Below are positions 63,679 to 64,000 of a stretch of DNA of 64,000 nucleotides, one piece after another. Each line of letters opens with the position of its first letter. The stretch's first letter is position 1. This stretch comes from Leptospira bouyouniensis (GTDB taxonomy: Bacteria > Spirochaetota > Leptospiria > Leptospirales > Leptospiraceae), in contig NZ_RQFT01000012.1 in NCBI RefSeq assembly GCF_004769525.1, positions 274,501 to 338,500 on the forward strand, read 5' to 3'. A model generated the notes under the pieces. It searched no databases, was not told the DNA's origin, and saw only the letters and a list, made by a program, of their open reading frames with translations. A program made the translations under genes and the position numbers.

Positions 63679-64000
63679 TTAGTCCTTTAATGCTTGTTTT
63701 GTTTTCTCGAGAGTTCTGTTTATAATATCGACTGTATGTGCCGTTGATAAAAATCCAACTTCATACCCGCTTGGTGCAAGATAAACTCCTTGGTTTAAGA
63801 GTTTATGGAAGAGTTTTGCAAAATTGGATTTATGTGACTCTGGGATTTGATTTATGGTTCGAATTGGATTTTCTGTTTTTGACTTTAACCAAAATAAACT
63901 CCCAAAAGTCACAGCTTCCCAATTTGAATCACCTTTTTCAGATAAAATTTTTACAATTCCATCTGTGAGTTGTTTGGTGGCATTTTCTAATTTAGTATAA
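63679..64000 (-). CDS. hemL: Glutamate-1-semialdehyde 2,1-aminomutase, 3' end only
   Basis: About 107 C-terminal residues are visible; the 5' part lies beyond the window. They match the end of HemL: an N-terminal part TKLENATKQLTDGI, GSLFWLK, then KLFHKLLNQGVYLAPSGYEVGFLSTAHTVDIINRTLE, which is characteristic. The enzyme makes 5-aminolaevulinate by the C5 pathway, so haem precursors are made from glutamyl-tRNA. It is the first visible member of the minus-strand hemL-hemE-hemN-hemG order. Confidence 0.88.
   Translation of the reverse strand, partial: YTKLENATKQLTDGIVKILSEKGDSNWEAVTFGSLFWLKSKTENPIRTINQIPESHKSNFAKLFHKLLNQGVYLAPSGYEVGFLSTAHTVDIINRTLEKTKQALKD

Noticed and set aside
1..64000. CRISPR arrays, insertion sequences, prophage or toxin-antitoxin modules
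   Set aside because: No regular repeats, transposases, phage genes or toxin-antitoxin pairs were seen; the HNH gene alone is not evidence for mobility.

Overview
The window reads as chromosomal DNA from a spirochaete of the genus Leptospira, probably a saprophytic species of the L. biflexa type. This is inference from gene content: an AT-rich genome, a full late haem pathway (hemL-hemE-hemN-hemG with hemH), a large protein of the spirochaete-restricted DUF5312 type, several Leptospira-type conserved hypotheticals, many class III cyclase, cyclic-nucleotide-binding, PAS and 7TM-DISM signalling proteins, and fatty-acid oxidation genes. There are no insertion sequences, phage genes, CRISPR arrays or rRNA genes; there is one tRNA (Arg, CCT). 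Genes are tightly packed, with many 1-4 nt ATGA/TAATG overlaps and several convergent 3' overlaps.

Layout. 1-4.8 kb (minus): a truncated D-aminoacylase-type deacylase, a short-form 2-isopropylmalate synthase behind a clear leucine attenuator, a sodium/solute symporter and a CBS-pair protein. 4.9-10.1 kb (plus): acyl-CoA synthetase, acyl-CoA dehydrogenase, a sensor kinase and a MaoC hydratase. 10.1-15.5 kb: small DUF1292-like and HNH genes, an acyltransferase, a secreted amine oxidase and a DISM-PAS-ATPase sensor. 15.5-30.1 kb: a long minus-strand run holding prmA, an XRE-cupin regulator, an RsmI-like methylase, a HAD phosphatase, an M23 peptidase, then (behind a terminator) a sterol-desaturase-type hydroxylase, rsmA, comEC, trpS, a DUF5312 protein, a LolA-like protein, etfA, etfB, a small membrane protein and a UbiA-like protein. 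30.1-40.4 kb: an adenylate cyclase, a degenerate HD-GYP protein, a second acyl-CoA dehydrogenase, a CrtI-like oxidoreductase, thrB, two unknown genes, a DsbA-like protein and mdh. 40.5-48.8 kb (mostly minus): an alpha/beta hydrolase and divergent MarR regulator sharing a double operator, prmC, tRNA-Arg, two cyclic-nucleotide-binding proteins, an amidohydrolase, a LysM/degenerate M23 protein and fusA. 48.9-60.1 kb (mostly plus): a K+ transporter, a UbiA-type phosphoribosyltransferase operon, unknown genes, phaR, a HEAT protein, cysK, topA and hemH. 60.1-64 kb (minus): hemG, hemN, hemE and the 3' end of hemL.

How it fits together. The acyl-CoA synthetase, the two acyl-CoA dehydrogenases, the MaoC hydratase and EtfAB form a coherent beta-oxidation and electron-transfer set. 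The haem genes run in pathway order, with hemH converging on hemG. The most interesting non-coding element is the leu leader (16-residue peptide with five consecutive Leu codons, alternative hairpins and an intrinsic terminator) in front of a 2-isopropylmalate synthase that lacks the usual C-terminal leucine-sensing domain. The most puzzling gene is topA, whose conserved N-terminus has no ATG/GTG/TTG and probably starts at ATC.
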